Assembly: GCF_000744225.1 (NCBI RefSeq) | Contig: NZ_JQLN01000001.1 | Location: 496,001 to 560,000 of the forward strand | Length of the DNA stretch: 64,000 bases | Direction of reading: 5' to 3' | From: Kitasatospora mediocidica KCTC 9733 | Lineage (GTDB): Bacteria > Actinomycetota > Actinomycetes > Streptomycetales > Streptomycetaceae | Shown: positions 1 to 8,935 of the stretch, piece by piece | Layout: each line of letters opens with the position of its first letter | Position numbering within the stretch: the first letter of the stretch is position 1 | Program-made: the position numbers and the translations under genes | The notes under the pieces: generated by a model | Told to the model about the DNA's origin: nothing | Databases searched by the model: none | What the model saw: the letters and a program-made list of their open reading frames with translations, nothing else

Positions 1-776
1 GTCTGCTGGAAGAGCCCGGACAGCGGCCGGGGATCGGCCCGCAGCGGTGTGGGGACCAGCAGTTCGGCCGGCGCGTCCGCTCCGGCGGCCGGCCGCTCGG
101 GGACCAGGAACGGATCGGCCGCGGCAGCCGCATTGCAGCTGGTGTGTGCGCCCTCGTGCACCAGCGCCTCGGCGAACCGGACCGGACCGGGCAGCCCGGC
201 GGCGTTGGCCCGCAGGCGGGCGCGGTGGATGAGGACGGCGCCGTGCACGGCGAAGTCGGTGAACCCGTCGATCGCGTCGCCGTCCAGCAGGGCGATCTCG
301 ACGACCGACTCCCGGACCTCGGCCGCGCTTTCCGGCCAGGTCACCGTCAACAGCTCCAACGCCGCCGCCAGCGCCTCGCGTTCGGATTCGCGCCAGCCGA
401 CGACCTCGGCGGCGGCCGGCCGTTCGCCGTCCGCACGGGCCGGGACCGAGCGCATCGCGCGGGCCAGACTGCGCCGCAGGTGGTCGCGCGGCTGGGCCGC
501 ACCGAAGCCGGCCGACGGCAGCCGCGCGAACTCGCGCTCCAGCGCCCGCCGCCGCCCGGGGGGCAACGGGCCCGAGCGCAGCGCACGTTGGACGCTGTGC
601 ACGAGCTCGACCGCGGCCGGATCCCGCAACACGCCGTCCCCCGGCGCCCGCAACTCCGCCCGGTCGAGCACCGAGCCCATCCGCTCCAGCAACCTCACCC
701 GGTCACCGACGGCTTCCCGGGCATCCGGCTCGACCTGCACCTGCGCCTCCTCGGGACGTGCCCATCGGCATCTCAT
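1..776 (-). CDS. aKG-HExxH-type peptide beta-hydroxylase-like protein (partial, C-terminus beyond window)
   Basis: The minus-strand frame stays open to the window edge and gives about 258 residues. It contains EALVHEGAH (HExxH at residues 207-211), followed by LLVPTPLRADPRPLSGLF. That order, HExxH then a PxRxDPRPLxG block, is the signature of the HEXXH/aKG-HExxH family, whose members hydroxylate peptides in RiPP pathways such as FxSxx systems. The ATG at 776 is preceded by GAGG directly adjacent, so the start is uncertain, and a stop lies in frame at 792-794. The N-terminus looks shorter than in full-length relatives. The family call rests on motifs only. No precursor peptide or radical SAM enzyme is visible in the window. 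Confidence 0.7.
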   Translation of the reverse strand, partial: MRCRWARPEEAQVQVEPDAREAVGDRVRLLERMGSVLDRAELRAPGDGVLRDPAAVELVHSVQRALRSGPLPPGRRRALEREFARLPSAGFGAAQPRDHLRRSLARAMRSVPARADGERPAAAEVVGWRESEREALAAALELLTVTWPESAAEVRESVVEIALLDGDAIDGFTDFAVHGAVLIHRARLRANAAGLPGPVRFAEALVHEGAHTSCNAAAAADPFLVPERPAAGADAPAELLVPTPLRADPRPLSGLFQQ

Positions 777-1063
777 CCTCAGCGACGGCGTTCAGCGCGG
801 GCAAGGACCGGCGATCGGTCGTAGTGGTTACGCGTCCTTCTGGCGACGGCCGGAACTCGCCTTGCCAGCGGCGCCCGTGTGCGCCGGCGAGCGGATGGCG
901 AATGCACTCCCGCCCCGCTGCTCGCCGTGCTCCCCCGGCGCCGCAGCGCCCACGGCGGCCCGCGGGCCGACGCACCGCCTTTGCGCCCCACACCAGCCCC
1001 CCGCGGTCACCACGATGGCCCGGATCTCGATCTCGATCTCGGACGACGCGAGCAGCCGGCCCG
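777..1063. other. intergenic stretch, no convincing gene
   Basis: This gap lies between two minus-strand genes. It carries three tandem gatctc hexamers near 1023-1040. A short minus-strand frame with coding-like third positions runs at about 750-830 but has no usable start codon. No terminator or promoter stands out. Confidence 0.4.
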
Positions 1064-1906
1064 CTACTCCCCCACCGGCGTGACCGCCACCAGTTCGCGG
1101 CGTCGGCGCCCGATCTCCCCTGGGTCCCAGCCGGCGTGCGGCACGGACGCCAACAGCAGCTGTGTGTAGGGGTGTTGGGGCGCAGCGAGGAGATCGGCGA
1201 CGCCCTGCTGCTCCACGGTCCGCCCCCGGTACATCACCAACGCCTCGTCGCAGACATAGCGCACCACCGCCAGGTCGTGACTGACGAAGACCAGGCCGAT
1301 ACCGGTGTCGCGCCGGATGTCGGACAGCAGGTTGAGCACCTGCGCCTGCACCGACACGTCCAGCGCCGACACCGCCTCGTCCAGCACCAGGACGGCCGGC
1401 TCGACGGCCAACGCCCGCGCGATCGCCGCGCGTTGACGCTGCCCGCCGGAGAGTCCGCGCGGCAGCGCGGCCGCCTCGCGCTCGCCGAGGCCGACCTGGG
1501 CCAGCAGTTCGCGCACCCGCGCGGCCCGCACCGCGCGGTCGGCGCAGCCGTGCAGCCGCAGCACCCCGTCCAGGGTGGCCCCGATGCTGATCCGGCCGTC
1601 CAGCGAGAGGTACGGGTCCTGGAAGACGATCTGCACCGCCTTGGCGCGCGCCAGCCGCTCGGCGCGCCCCCGGGTGCGGGCGGCCAGCGGCGCGCCCTGG
1701 ACCAGGATCTCGCCCTGGTCGGGACGCTCCAGGCCGACCAGCATCCGCGCGGTGGTGGTCTTGCCGGAGCCGGACTCGCCGACCAGCCCGAGGGCCCCGC
1801 CCGCGTGCAGCGAGAAGGACAGGTTCTCGACGGCGACCAGCCGGCTCCCGCCGCTCGGATAGGTCTTGCGCAGGCCCACGGCCTGAAGCAAAGGGGTGGT
1901 GTTCAA
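1064..1906 (-). CDS. oligopeptide/dipeptide ABC transporter ATP-binding protein (DppF/OppF type)
   Basis: A 280-residue ATPase with Walker A GESGSGKTT near residue 46, signature LSGGQRQRAAIARAL and Walker B VLVLDEAVSALD. It energises uptake through the two permeases encoded upstream in the operon. The start is a TTG (1904-1906) that overlaps the stop of the preceding ATPase gene as TTGA, with GAGGTGGACCG in front, so the two ATPase subunits are translationally coupled. It is the last gene of a five-gene minus-strand operon. The paired-ATPase arrangement and domain order are typical of the Dpp/Opp family. The transported substrate cannot be read from the sequence. Confidence 0.93.
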   Translation of the reverse strand: MNTTPLLQAVGLRKTYPSGGSRLVAVENLSFSLHAGGALGLVGESGSGKTTTARMLVGLERPDQGEILVQGAPLAARTRGRAERLARAKAVQIVFQDPYLSLDGRISIGATLDGVLRLHGCADRAVRAARVRELLAQVGLGEREAAALPRGLSGGQRQRAAIARALAVEPAVLVLDEAVSALDVSVQAQVLNLLSDIRRDTGIGLVFVSHDLAVVRYVCDEALVMYRGRTVEQQGVADLLAAPQHPYTQLLLASVPHAGWDPGEIGRRRRELVAVTPVGE

Positions 1907-2877
1907 CGGTCCACCTCACTGAGGATCGAGTCGGCCAGGTGACAGGCGACCAACCTCTCGCCCACCGGGGCCAGTTCGGGCGGCGACTGGTCGCACAGGC
2001 CGGGGCGGGCGAAGCGGCAGCGCGCGGCGAAGGCGCAGCCGGGGGCGCTCTCCAGCAGGCCCATCGGCACGCCGGGGATCGGGGTCAGCCGTTCGGGGGC
2101 ACCGTGCAGCGGCGGCGAGGAGCCGAGCAGCCCGGCCGTGTACGGGTGCCGCGGTGTGGCGAGCAGCTCGGCGGCGGTCGCCGTCTCCACGATCCGGCCC
2201 GCGTACATCACGTAGATCCGGTCGCAGCCGGCGGCGGCGAGGTCCAGGTCGTGGGTGATCAGCAGCAGGCCCAGACCGCGGTCCTGCTGCAGGGCGCGCA
2301 GGACGGCCATGATCTCGGCCTGGGTGGTGACGTCCAGGGCCGTGGTGGGTTCGTCGCAGAGCAGCAGCCGGGGATCGGCGGTGAGCGCTCCGGCGATCAT
2401 GACGCGTTGGAGCATGCCGCCTGACAGCTGGTGCGGGTACTGGCGCAGGTGCCGGGGCGGGTCGGGCAGGCCGACGGCGGCGAGCAGGTCCAGCGCACGG
2501 GCCTCGGCCTCGGCCCTGCCGCGCCCGTCGACCAGGCGCAGCGCCTCGGTGAGGAAGTCGCCGATCCGGCGCACCGGGTTGATCGCCGCCCGCGGGTCCT
2601 GGAAGATCATCGACGCCTTGCCGGTGCGCACCGCGCGCACGGTGGCCGGGTCCGCGCCGATCAGGGCGCAGCCGTCCACGGTGACCTGCCCGGCGGTCGT
2701 GGCGCCGGGCGGGAGCAGGCCGAGGGCCGCGCGGGCGGTCACCGACTTGCCCGAGCCGGACTCGCCGACCAGCGCGACGGCCTCGCCGGCGGCCACGCTC
2801 AGGCTGACGCCGTCCAGGACCGGACGGGCCATGCCGGGCAGCAGGACGCTCAGGTCCTCGTAACTCAGCAGCGGCAT
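1903..2877 (-). CDS. oligopeptide/dipeptide ABC transporter ATP-binding protein (DppD/OppD type)
   Basis: A 324-residue ATPase with Walker A GESGSGKSV, signature LSGGMLQRVMIAGAL and Walker B LLLCDEPTTALD. The C-terminal oligopeptide-transporter extension has the Cys cluster CAFAARCRFARPGLC that is usual in DppD/OppD. The ATG at 2877 overlaps the stop of the permease gene as ATGA. It partners with the downstream ATPase as a heterodimer. The tight 4-bp overlaps throughout this operon indicate coupled translation and fixed subunit ratio. Confidence 0.93.
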   Translation of the reverse strand: MPLLSYEDLSVLLPGMARPVLDGVSLSVAAGEAVALVGESGSGKSVTARAALGLLPPGATTAGQVTVDGCALIGADPATVRAVRTGKASMIFQDPRAAINPVRRIGDFLTEALRLVDGRGRAEAEARALDLLAAVGLPDPPRHLRQYPHQLSGGMLQRVMIAGALTADPRLLLCDEPTTALDVTTQAEIMAVLRALQQDRGLGLLLITHDLDLAAAGCDRIYVMYAGRIVETATAAELLATPRHPYTAGLLGSSPPLHGAPERLTPIPGVPMGLLESAPGCAFAARCRFARPGLCDQSPPELAPVGERLVACHLADSILSEVDR

Positions 2878-3752
2878 CAGGACTCCCTCCCCGCGAGGCG
2901 GTCGCCGAGGTGCTCCCCGACGACGTTGAAGGCGACGACCACCAGGACCACCGCGACGGCCGGCACGATCGCCGACAGCGGCTGCCCGTCCAGCACGGCC
3001 GCCTGGCCCTGGTTGATCATGGCTCCCCAGTCCGGGGTCGGCGGCTGCACGCCCAGGCCCAGGAAGGAGAGCGCCGCCAGGTCGAGCAGCGCGTAGCCGA
3101 AGTTGACCGTCGACTGGGCCAGCACGGTGGGCATGATGGTGGGCAACAGCCGGCGGAGCGCGACGAACACCGCGGAGTGGCCCTGCACCTGGTAGGCCGC
3201 GACGTACGGCCGCACCTTCTCCTGCGCGGCCAGACCGCGCACCAGCCGCGCGGTGTACGGCGTGTAGGCGACGGCCATCGCCAGCACCGGCGCGGTCAGC
3301 CCCTTGCCGAAGAGGGCGACCGCGAGGATCGCCAGCAGCAGGGCCGGGAAGGCGAACAGGATGTCCAGCACCCGGCCGAGCACGGTGTCGATCCAGCCGC
3401 CGCGCCAGGCGCTGAACAGGCCGACCGCGATGCCGAGCACGGTGCAGAAGACCACCACGGCCAGCGGGCCGACCAGGCTGGTTCGGGTGCCCTCGATCAG
3501 GGCGGAGAAGGTGTCGTGCCCGCCCTTGTCCGTCCCCAGCCAGTGGCCGGCGCTCGGGCCGGCCAGGGTGCTGGCGAAGTCGCCGAAGGTCGGGTCCTGC
3601 GGCGCGAGCCAGGGCGCCAGCAGCGCGACCAGCACGAACAGGGCCAGCAGCAGCACGCAGACCTTCAGCAGCGCTCCGCCGCCCAGGCGCCGCAGCCAGG
3701 TCAGTGGTCCGCGCGCAGGGGAGCGCGGCGCGGTGGGGCTCAGGGCGCTCAT
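2877..3752 (-). CDS. peptide ABC transporter permease (DppC/OppC type)
   Basis: A 291-residue inner-membrane permease. The short cytoplasmic N-terminus (MSALSPTAPRSPARG) leads to a first membrane span around residues 28-50 and the HWLGTDKGGHDTFS motif characteristic of DppC. The later EAA-type loop and several hydrophobic spans fit the family. The start was set at the ATG at 3752 because GAGGAG sits seven bases upstream and the ATG overlaps the DppB stop as ATGA. The longer frame upstream is just open sequence inside dppB. Confidence 0.92.
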   Translation of the reverse strand: MSALSPTAPRSPARGPLTWLRRLGGGALLKVCVLLLALFVLVALLAPWLAPQDPTFGDFASTLAGPSAGHWLGTDKGGHDTFSALIEGTRTSLVGPLAVVVFCTVLGIAVGLFSAWRGGWIDTVLGRVLDILFAFPALLLAILAVALFGKGLTAPVLAMAVAYTPYTARLVRGLAAQEKVRPYVAAYQVQGHSAVFVALRRLLPTIMPTVLAQSTVNFGYALLDLAALSFLGLGVQPPTPDWGAMINQGQAAVLDGQPLSAIVPAVAVVLVVVAFNVVGEHLGDRLAGRES

Positions 3753-4717
3753 CGGGCTCCTCCTGCCGCGCGCACGCGCGGGTCGATCAGCGGATACACC
3801 AGGTCCACCGCGGTGTTGACGACGACGAAGGCGGCGACCACCAGCAGCACGATCGCCTGGACGACCTGGAAGTCCAGCTCGTCCACGCACTGCACCAGCA
3901 GCGACCCCACCCCGGACATGCCGAACGCGGTCTCGACGATCGCGGTGCTCACCAGCATCCCGGAGACCAGCAGCCCGCAGACGGTGACGATCGGTCCGAG
4001 CGCGTTGCGCAGCACATGGCGCCGGATCACCGCGCCGCGCGGCATCCCCCGGCTCAGCGCGACCTCGACGTGCTCGCGGCGCAGTTCGTCGAGCATCGCC
4101 GAGCGGGTTACCCGGGTCACCAGTGCCATGAAGGTGACGGACAGCGCGATCGCGGGCAGCACCACGTGGTGCAGCTGGTCGACGAAGCCGGTGCCGTTGC
4201 CGATGGTCGGGAACCAGCCCAGCTTCACCCCCAGCACCGAGCGCAGCACGATCGCCGCGACGAAGGACGGCACGGCCGCGCCGACCGTCACCATCAGCAG
4301 GACGGCGGAGCCGGTCCGGGTGCCGCGGCGCAGCGCCCCGACGATGCCGGCGCCGACCCCGACCACCGCGATCATCAGCGTCGAGACGCCGACCAGCAGC
4401 AGGGTGGCCGGCAGCCGGGACCACAGCACCGAGGCGACACTCTGGTGGAACAGGTAGGAGCGCCCGAAGTCACCGTGCAGCACGCCGTCCAGCCAGTGCC
4501 AGTAGCGCACCGGGAACGGGTCGTTGAAGCCGTACTGCTGCCGGATCGCGGCCAGCTCGTCCGGGCTGGGGCTGCGCCCGCGGACCAGGAACGCGGCCGG
4601 GTCGCCCGGCGCCAGGTAGAGCGAGGAGAACACCAGGAACGAGGTGACCAGCAGCGTCACCGCCATCCCCAGCAGCCTGCACAGCGCGGAGCGGGCCGCC
4701 GCCCGCACCGACGTCAT
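3749..4717 (-). CDS. peptide ABC transporter permease (DppB/OppB type)
   Basis: About 322 residues. The N-terminal membrane span (LLGMAVTLLVTSFLVFSSLY) is followed by the family motif APGDPAAFL and a periplasmic segment (RQQYGFNDPFPVRYWHWL), then five further spans and an ISRGMPR-like EAA loop (ALSRGMPRGAVIRRHVLRNA). The start ATG at 4717 overlaps the stop of the binding-protein gene as ATGA. An in-frame ATG 27 bases upstream is less likely because it lies inside the lipoprotein gene. It forms the membrane channel with the DppC-like subunit. Confidence 0.92.
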   Translation of the reverse strand: MTSVRAAARSALCRLLGMAVTLLVTSFLVFSSLYLAPGDPAAFLVRGRSPSPDELAAIRQQYGFNDPFPVRYWHWLDGVLHGDFGRSYLFHQSVASVLWSRLPATLLLVGVSTLMIAVVGVGAGIVGALRRGTRTGSAVLLMVTVGAAVPSFVAAIVLRSVLGVKLGWFPTIGNGTGFVDQLHHVVLPAIALSVTFMALVTRVTRSAMLDELRREHVEVALSRGMPRGAVIRRHVLRNALGPIVTVCGLLVSGMLVSTAIVETAFGMSGVGSLLVQCVDELDFQVVQAIVLLVVAAFVVVNTAVDLVYPLIDPRVRAAGGAR

Positions 4718-6366
4718 CTGCTCGCCCCGATCTGCGCGGCCCACGGGTAGTAGAGGTAGGCGATGGACGGCTGGACGCCGGTGATCCGCTTGCCGAGGAA
4801 GACGCTGACCGGCTCGGTGTACAGCGGCAGCCAGGGCAGTTGCTGCATGGCGATCTGCTGGGCCTTCGCGGTGGCGGCGGCGTGTTCGGCGGGATCGTAG
4901 GCGGCGACGGCCTGGTCGACCGCCGCGTCGAACTGCGGGTTCGACCAGCTGCCGTAGTTGCTGAACGCGCCGGTCTGCAACGAGCCGTACATGTCCAGCG
5001 GGTCGGTGATGGAGGTATACCAGAAGGTCAGGAAGAGGTCGACGTTCTGGCGGGCGGCCGGGTCGGTGAAGAGCGCGGTGTACTTGTCCGCCGAGATGGT
5101 GTCGATCTCGGGCTTCAGGCCGATCGCGGTGGCGGCCTGGGCCACGGCCTGGGTGATGATCGTGGTCTGCGAGTCCAGCGGGCTGGTGGCGATCACCACC
5201 TTCTGCCCGTTCACTCCCGCCTGCTGGGCCAGTGCCTTGGCCTTGGCCGGATCGTACGGGTAGGCGGGCAGCGCCAGACGCGCGTCGGCGGCCGCCGAAC
5301 CGGGCGCGCCGTTCCAGTTGTTGGCCGTCACCAGCGACTCGGCCACGTCACCCACTCCGCCCGCGCCGGCCTTCACGATGCCCTTGCGGTCGATCGCCAT
5401 CAGCAGCGCCTGGCGCACCCGGGCGTCGCCCAGCGGGCCCTTGAGGTTGTTGACCACCTCGTCGGCGACCGTGGTGTTCTGGCCGAAGTAGAGGGAGCCG
5501 GCCGGGGTGGACTTCAGCTGGTCGTACGCGTCGGCCGGGACCATCCAGCCGCCGTCCACCTCGCCGGTGCGGAAGGCGTTGACCCGGGTGGTCGGGTCGG
5601 AGAGGAAGACGAACTTCACCTGCCCGGCCTTGGCCTTGAGCTGCGGGTCCCAGTAGTCGTCGAAGCGCTTGAGCACCAGCGACTGGCCCGAGGTCCAGGA
5701 GGAGAAGGCGAACGGGCCGGTGCAGTTCACGCCGTCGGCGGGGTTGCCGTAGTCCTTGCCGTCCTTGGCCAGAGTGGCGGCCGACTCGACGGTGCCGGGG
5801 CTGGCTGCCATGTACTTGTTGAAGGTGGAGTCCGGCGTCTTGAGGGTGACGGTGACCTGTAGCGGGCCGGACTTGTCGACCGACTGGACGTTGCGGAACG
5901 GGTAGGCCCAGTCGCCGGCCACCGCGGGGTCGAGGTTGCGGCGCAGGGAGGCGACCACGTCGTCGGCGGTGAGCACGGTGCCGTCGTGGAAGTGCACGCC
6001 AGGGCGGATCTGGTAGACCCAGCTGGTGGGCGTCGGGTTGCTGTAGGAGGTGGCCAGGCCCGGCGAGGTGGTCAGGTCGGGGTTCCAGCGCAGCAGGCTC
6101 TCACAGACGTTGGAGAGGATCTGGTTCGGCGGGAAGTCGAAGGAGTAGGCGTAGTCGATCGAGGCCGGTTCGGCGAAGAGCGACCAGGTGAACGAGTCGA
6201 TGGGCCCCGCGGCGGCCGGCGTCGTGCTGCTCAGCTTGTAAGCGGCCGCCACGGCGCCGCCGCCGGGGTGGGCGGTGCCGCCGCACGCGCTGGTGGTGAG
6301 CAGGACGGCCGCGAGCGCGCCGAGGGCCAGGCTGCGCGGGGCGGTTCTGGAAGGGGTGTCCGGCAT
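4714..6366 (-). CDS. ABC transporter substrate-binding lipoprotein, family 5
   Basis: A 550-residue extracytoplasmic binding protein. The signal peptide ends in the lipobox LLTTSAC, giving a lipid-anchored Cys at about residue 28. The mature part reads as SBP_bac_5: SLLRWNPDLTTSPGLATSYS, then VYQIRPGVHFHDGTVLTADD, and RQALLMAIDR in the middle. It should capture the imported peptide or amine-like ligand and hand it to the permeases downstream. AAGGAA, overlapping the end of the amidohydrolase gene, serves as ribosome site, and the two genes are nine bases apart. Confidence 0.93.
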   Translation of the reverse strand: MPDTPSRTAPRSLALGALAAVLLTTSACGGTAHPGGGAVAAAYKLSSTTPAAAGPIDSFTWSLFAEPASIDYAYSFDFPPNQILSNVCESLLRWNPDLTTSPGLATSYSNPTPTSWVYQIRPGVHFHDGTVLTADDVVASLRRNLDPAVAGDWAYPFRNVQSVDKSGPLQVTVTLKTPDSTFNKYMAASPGTVESAATLAKDGKDYGNPADGVNCTGPFAFSSWTSGQSLVLKRFDDYWDPQLKAKAGQVKFVFLSDPTTRVNAFRTGEVDGGWMVPADAYDQLKSTPAGSLYFGQNTTVADEVVNNLKGPLGDARVRQALLMAIDRKGIVKAGAGGVGDVAESLVTANNWNGAPGSAAADARLALPAYPYDPAKAKALAQQAGVNGQKVVIATSPLDSQTTIITQAVAQAATAIGLKPEIDTISADKYTALFTDPAARQNVDLFLTFWYTSITDPLDMYGSLQTGAFSNYGSWSNPQFDAAVDQAVAAYDPAEHAAATAKAQQIAMQQLPWLPLYTEPVSVFLGKRITGVQPSIAYLYYPWAAQIGASR

Positions 6367-6375
6367 GGGGGTTCC

Positions 6376-8061
6376 TTAGGAGTGGGGGGCGACGAAGACC
6401 GCGCGGCCCTCGATGTAGGTGCGCAGCACCCGGGTCAGGCCGATCTCCTGGACCGGATGCTCGAAGGGGTCGCGGTCCAGCACCACGAGGTCGGCGTACT
6501 TGCCCACCTCGACGGTCCCGGTGAGGTCGTCGAGGTGGTTCACCCAGGCGCTGCCGGCGGTGTAGGCGGTCAGCGCCTGGGCCAGCGTCAGGGCCTGTTC
6601 GGGGTAGAACGGCGCGCGCGGCCGCCGGTCCGGCGCGGCGTTGGGTGCCTCCGGCGGCACGGCCCGGTTGACCGCGACATGGATGCCCCAGAGCGGGTTG
6701 GGGCTGCTGACCGACCAGTCGCTGCCGGCCACCAGCGTGGCGCCGGCCCGCTGGAGATCGCCGAACGGGTACTGCAGGGCGGCGCGTTCGGGGCCGAGGA
6801 ACGGGATCGTCAGCTCGTCCATCTGCGGCTCGTGCGCGGCCCAGAGCGCCTGGATGTTGGCGGCGGCGCCCAGTTCGGCGAAGCGCGCCAGGTCGTCGGG
6901 GTGGATCACCTGGAGGTGCGCGAGGTGGTGGCGGTTGTCGCGTACGCCGTTGGCCGCCCGGGCGGCGGCCAGGGCGTCGAGCGCCTCGCGCACCGCGCGG
7001 TCCCCCAGGGCGTGGAAGTGCACCTGGAAGCCTGAGCGGTCCAGCGCGCAGACCGCCTCGGTCAGCACCTCGGGGCCGACGAAGGTCAGGCCGGAGTTCC
7101 CGGTGGGGCAGCCGCAGCGGTCCAGGTAGGGCTCCAGCATGCTGGCGGTGAAGTTCTCCGCGATGCCGTCCTGCATGATCTTGACGGTGGTGGCGTTGAA
7201 CCGGCCGACCTGCCCGCCGCGGCGGCGCTCCTCCAACTCGGGCAGTTGCTCCAGCCCGCGCTCACGGTCCCACCAGAGCGCCCCGACCACCCGGGCCTTC
7301 AACGAGCCGTCGGCCGCGGCGCGCAGGTAGACGCCGTAGTTGTCGGGGTTGCCGGGGAAGGCGCCGATCATGGCGTCCTGCCAGCCGGTGACGCCGAGCG
7401 AGAACAGGTGCTCCTGGGCGACGAGCAGGCCGGCCTGCGCCTCCTCGGGCGTGGCCACCGGGACGTGCGCGGCGACCAGGTCCATCGCGCCCTCCTGGAG
7501 GGTGCCGACCGGGCTGCCGTCCGGCGCGCGCTCGATCCGGCCGTCCGCCGGGTCGGGGGTGTCGCGGTCGACGCCGGCCCGGTCCAAGGCCGCCGAGTTG
7601 ACCCAGGCGCCGTGTCCGTCCCGGTTGGTGAGCAGCACCGGCCGGTCCGGCACGACCGCGTCGAGCATGGCGCGGGTGGGGATGCCGCCGGGGAAGACGT
7701 CCATCGACCAGCCGCCACCGCAGATCCACTCGGCGTCCGGGTGGCTGTCGGCGTACGCGGCGACCGTCGCCAGGTAGCCGTCCACCGAGCGCTCGGCGGA
7801 GAGGTCGCAGCGCAGCATCTGGACACCGGCCACCGCCGGGTGCACGTGGGCGTCCTGGAAGCCGGCGACGAGCAGGCCGCCGGCCAGGTCGACGATCTCG
7901 GTGGACTCGTCGGCCAGCATCCGGACGACCAGCTCGTCGGCGACGGCCAGGATCCGGCCTCCGGCCACGGCCACCGCCGCGTCGATCGGGGCCGCGGAGG
8001 TCCCGGTGAAGACCCGGCCTCCGGTGAAGACGGTGTCGGCGCGCTGCCTGCGGTGTGCCAT
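6376..8061 (-). CDS. metal-dependent amidohydrolase family 3 (YtcJ-like)
   Basis: About 561 residues, first gene of the transporter operon. An N-terminal beta-sandwich segment leads to the metal ligand motif QDAHVHPAV. Later come HFHALGDRAVREAL and the Asp motif AGSDWSVSSPNP, all typical of YtcJ-type cytosolic amidohydrolases. The family hydrolyses C-N bonds in amides and imides; the substrate here is unknown, but co-transcription with an importer suggests it acts on the imported compound. The start at 8061 has a strong GGAGGA eight bases upstream, so the in-frame extension to 8214, which would cross the operator, is rejected. Confidence 0.9.
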   Translation of the reverse strand: MAHRRQRADTVFTGGRVFTGTSAAPIDAAVAVAGGRILAVADELVVRMLADESTEIVDLAGGLLVAGFQDAHVHPAVAGVQMLRCDLSAERSVDGYLATVAAYADSHPDAEWICGGGWSMDVFPGGIPTRAMLDAVVPDRPVLLTNRDGHGAWVNSAALDRAGVDRDTPDPADGRIERAPDGSPVGTLQEGAMDLVAAHVPVATPEEAQAGLLVAQEHLFSLGVTGWQDAMIGAFPGNPDNYGVYLRAAADGSLKARVVGALWWDRERGLEQLPELEERRRGGQVGRFNATTVKIMQDGIAENFTASMLEPYLDRCGCPTGNSGLTFVGPEVLTEAVCALDRSGFQVHFHALGDRAVREALDALAAARAANGVRDNRHHLAHLQVIHPDDLARFAELGAAANIQALWAAHEPQMDELTIPFLGPERAALQYPFGDLQRAGATLVAGSDWSVSSPNPLWGIHVAVNRAVPPEAPNAAPDRRPRAPFYPEQALTLAQALTAYTAGSAWVNHLDDLTGTVEVGKYADLVVLDRDPFEHPVQEIGLTRVLRTYIEGRAVFVAPHS

Positions 8062-8126
8062 CGACGATTCCTCCGGCTCGGCGGGCGGGGCCCGCTCGGC
8101 GTGTTGTTGAGGAGGAGTGAACGGCA

Positions 8127-8167
8127 GCGCAACACTGTTGTCAACAGTGTTGTCATTACTGTTGCGC
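8127..8167. promoter_or_regulatory. composite palindromic operator between amidohydrolase operon and TetR gene
   Basis: AACACTGTTG (8131-8140), one base, then its perfect reverse complement CAACAGTGTT (8142-8151). This is nested in outer arms GCGCAACA (8127-8134) and TGTTGCGC (8160-8167). It sits between the divergent starts at 8061 and 8202, the usual position for TetR-family autoregulation. A related half-conserved copy lies at 8936-8957. Confidence 0.8.
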
Positions 8168-8201
8168 TGGGCTGCCCGCAGCTCGATACACTGGCGGCAC
8201 C

Positions 8202-8897
8202 ATGTCGAAGTCATCCGTCACCCCCACCCGCACCAAGCGCGTCGGCACCCAGCTGACGCCCGAGGCGATCATCGAAGCCAGCCTGCGGATCGCCGCCCGA
8301 GGCAGCGCGGACGCGTTCACCGTCCGCCGCCTCGGCGAGGAGCTGGGCGCCGATCCGACCGCGGTCTACCGGCACTTCCGCGACAAGGACGAGCTGCTGC
8401 TCTCCGTCGCCGACCGCACCCTGGGCGAGGTGCTGGACAGCATCCCGCCGGGCCTGGGCTGGCAGGACCGTCTGCGGGCGCTGGCCGACGCCTCGCTGGC
8501 GGTCGCACTCAAGTACCCGGTCGTCAGCTCGGCGATGGCCAGCCGCACCACCCGGCGCGCCAACGAGTTCCGGGTCGTCGAACTCATCCTCGGCGCCGTC
8601 ACCGAGGCCGGCCTGGACGGCGCCGACGCGGCCGTGCACTACCGCATGGTCGGCGACTCGCTGCTGGCCTACGTCGGCCAGCGGGCCGCCTACCTGCTCT
8701 TCGACCCCGAGGTGCGGGCCGCCGACGAGTCGTCCTGGACCCGCGAGTACCGGTTGGTGGACGCCGGCGGGTTCCCGCACATCACCCGGCTGGGACAGCA
8801 GCTGGCCGAGGTGACGCACGACCAGATCTACCACGCCCGGGTCGAGGCGCTGATCACCGCGATCTCGCAGCGGGCCGAGGCGGTCCGCGGGTCCTGA
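8202..8897 (+). CDS. TetR/AcrR family transcriptional regulator
   Basis: 231 residues. The N-terminal helix-turn-helix runs from about residue 20 to 65 (AIIEASLRIAARG, then FTVRRLGEELGADPTAVYRH with FRDKDELL), followed by an all-helical ligand-binding domain with a C-terminal TetR_C-like region. It is divergent from the amidohydrolase-transporter operon across a perfect palindrome, and a second copy of that palindrome lies between this gene and the FAD oxidase. The likely job is repression of both units until a substrate-derived ligand binds. The ligand is unknown. Confidence 0.92.
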   Translation: MSKSSVTPTRTKRVGTQLTPEAIIEASLRIAARGSADAFTVRRLGEELGADPTAVYRHFRDKDELLLSVADRTLGEVLDSIPPGLGWQDRLRALADASLAVALKYPVVSSAMASRTTRRANEFRVVELILGAVTEAGLDGADAAVHYRMVGDSLLAYVGQRAAYLLFDPEVRAADESSWTREYRLVDAGGFPHITRLGQQLAEVTHDQIYHARVEALITAISQRAEAVRGS

Positions 8898-8911
8898 CCC
8901 CGACGGGCGGG

Positions 8912-8928
8912 CGGCACCCGGGGTGCCG
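8912..8928 (+). terminator. hairpin after TetR gene
   Basis: CGGCACC (8912-8918) pairs with GGTGCCG (8922-8928) across a three-base loop, 12 bases after the stop. There is no T-run, which is common in this group. Confidence 0.5.
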
Positions 8929-8935
8929 TCGGGCG

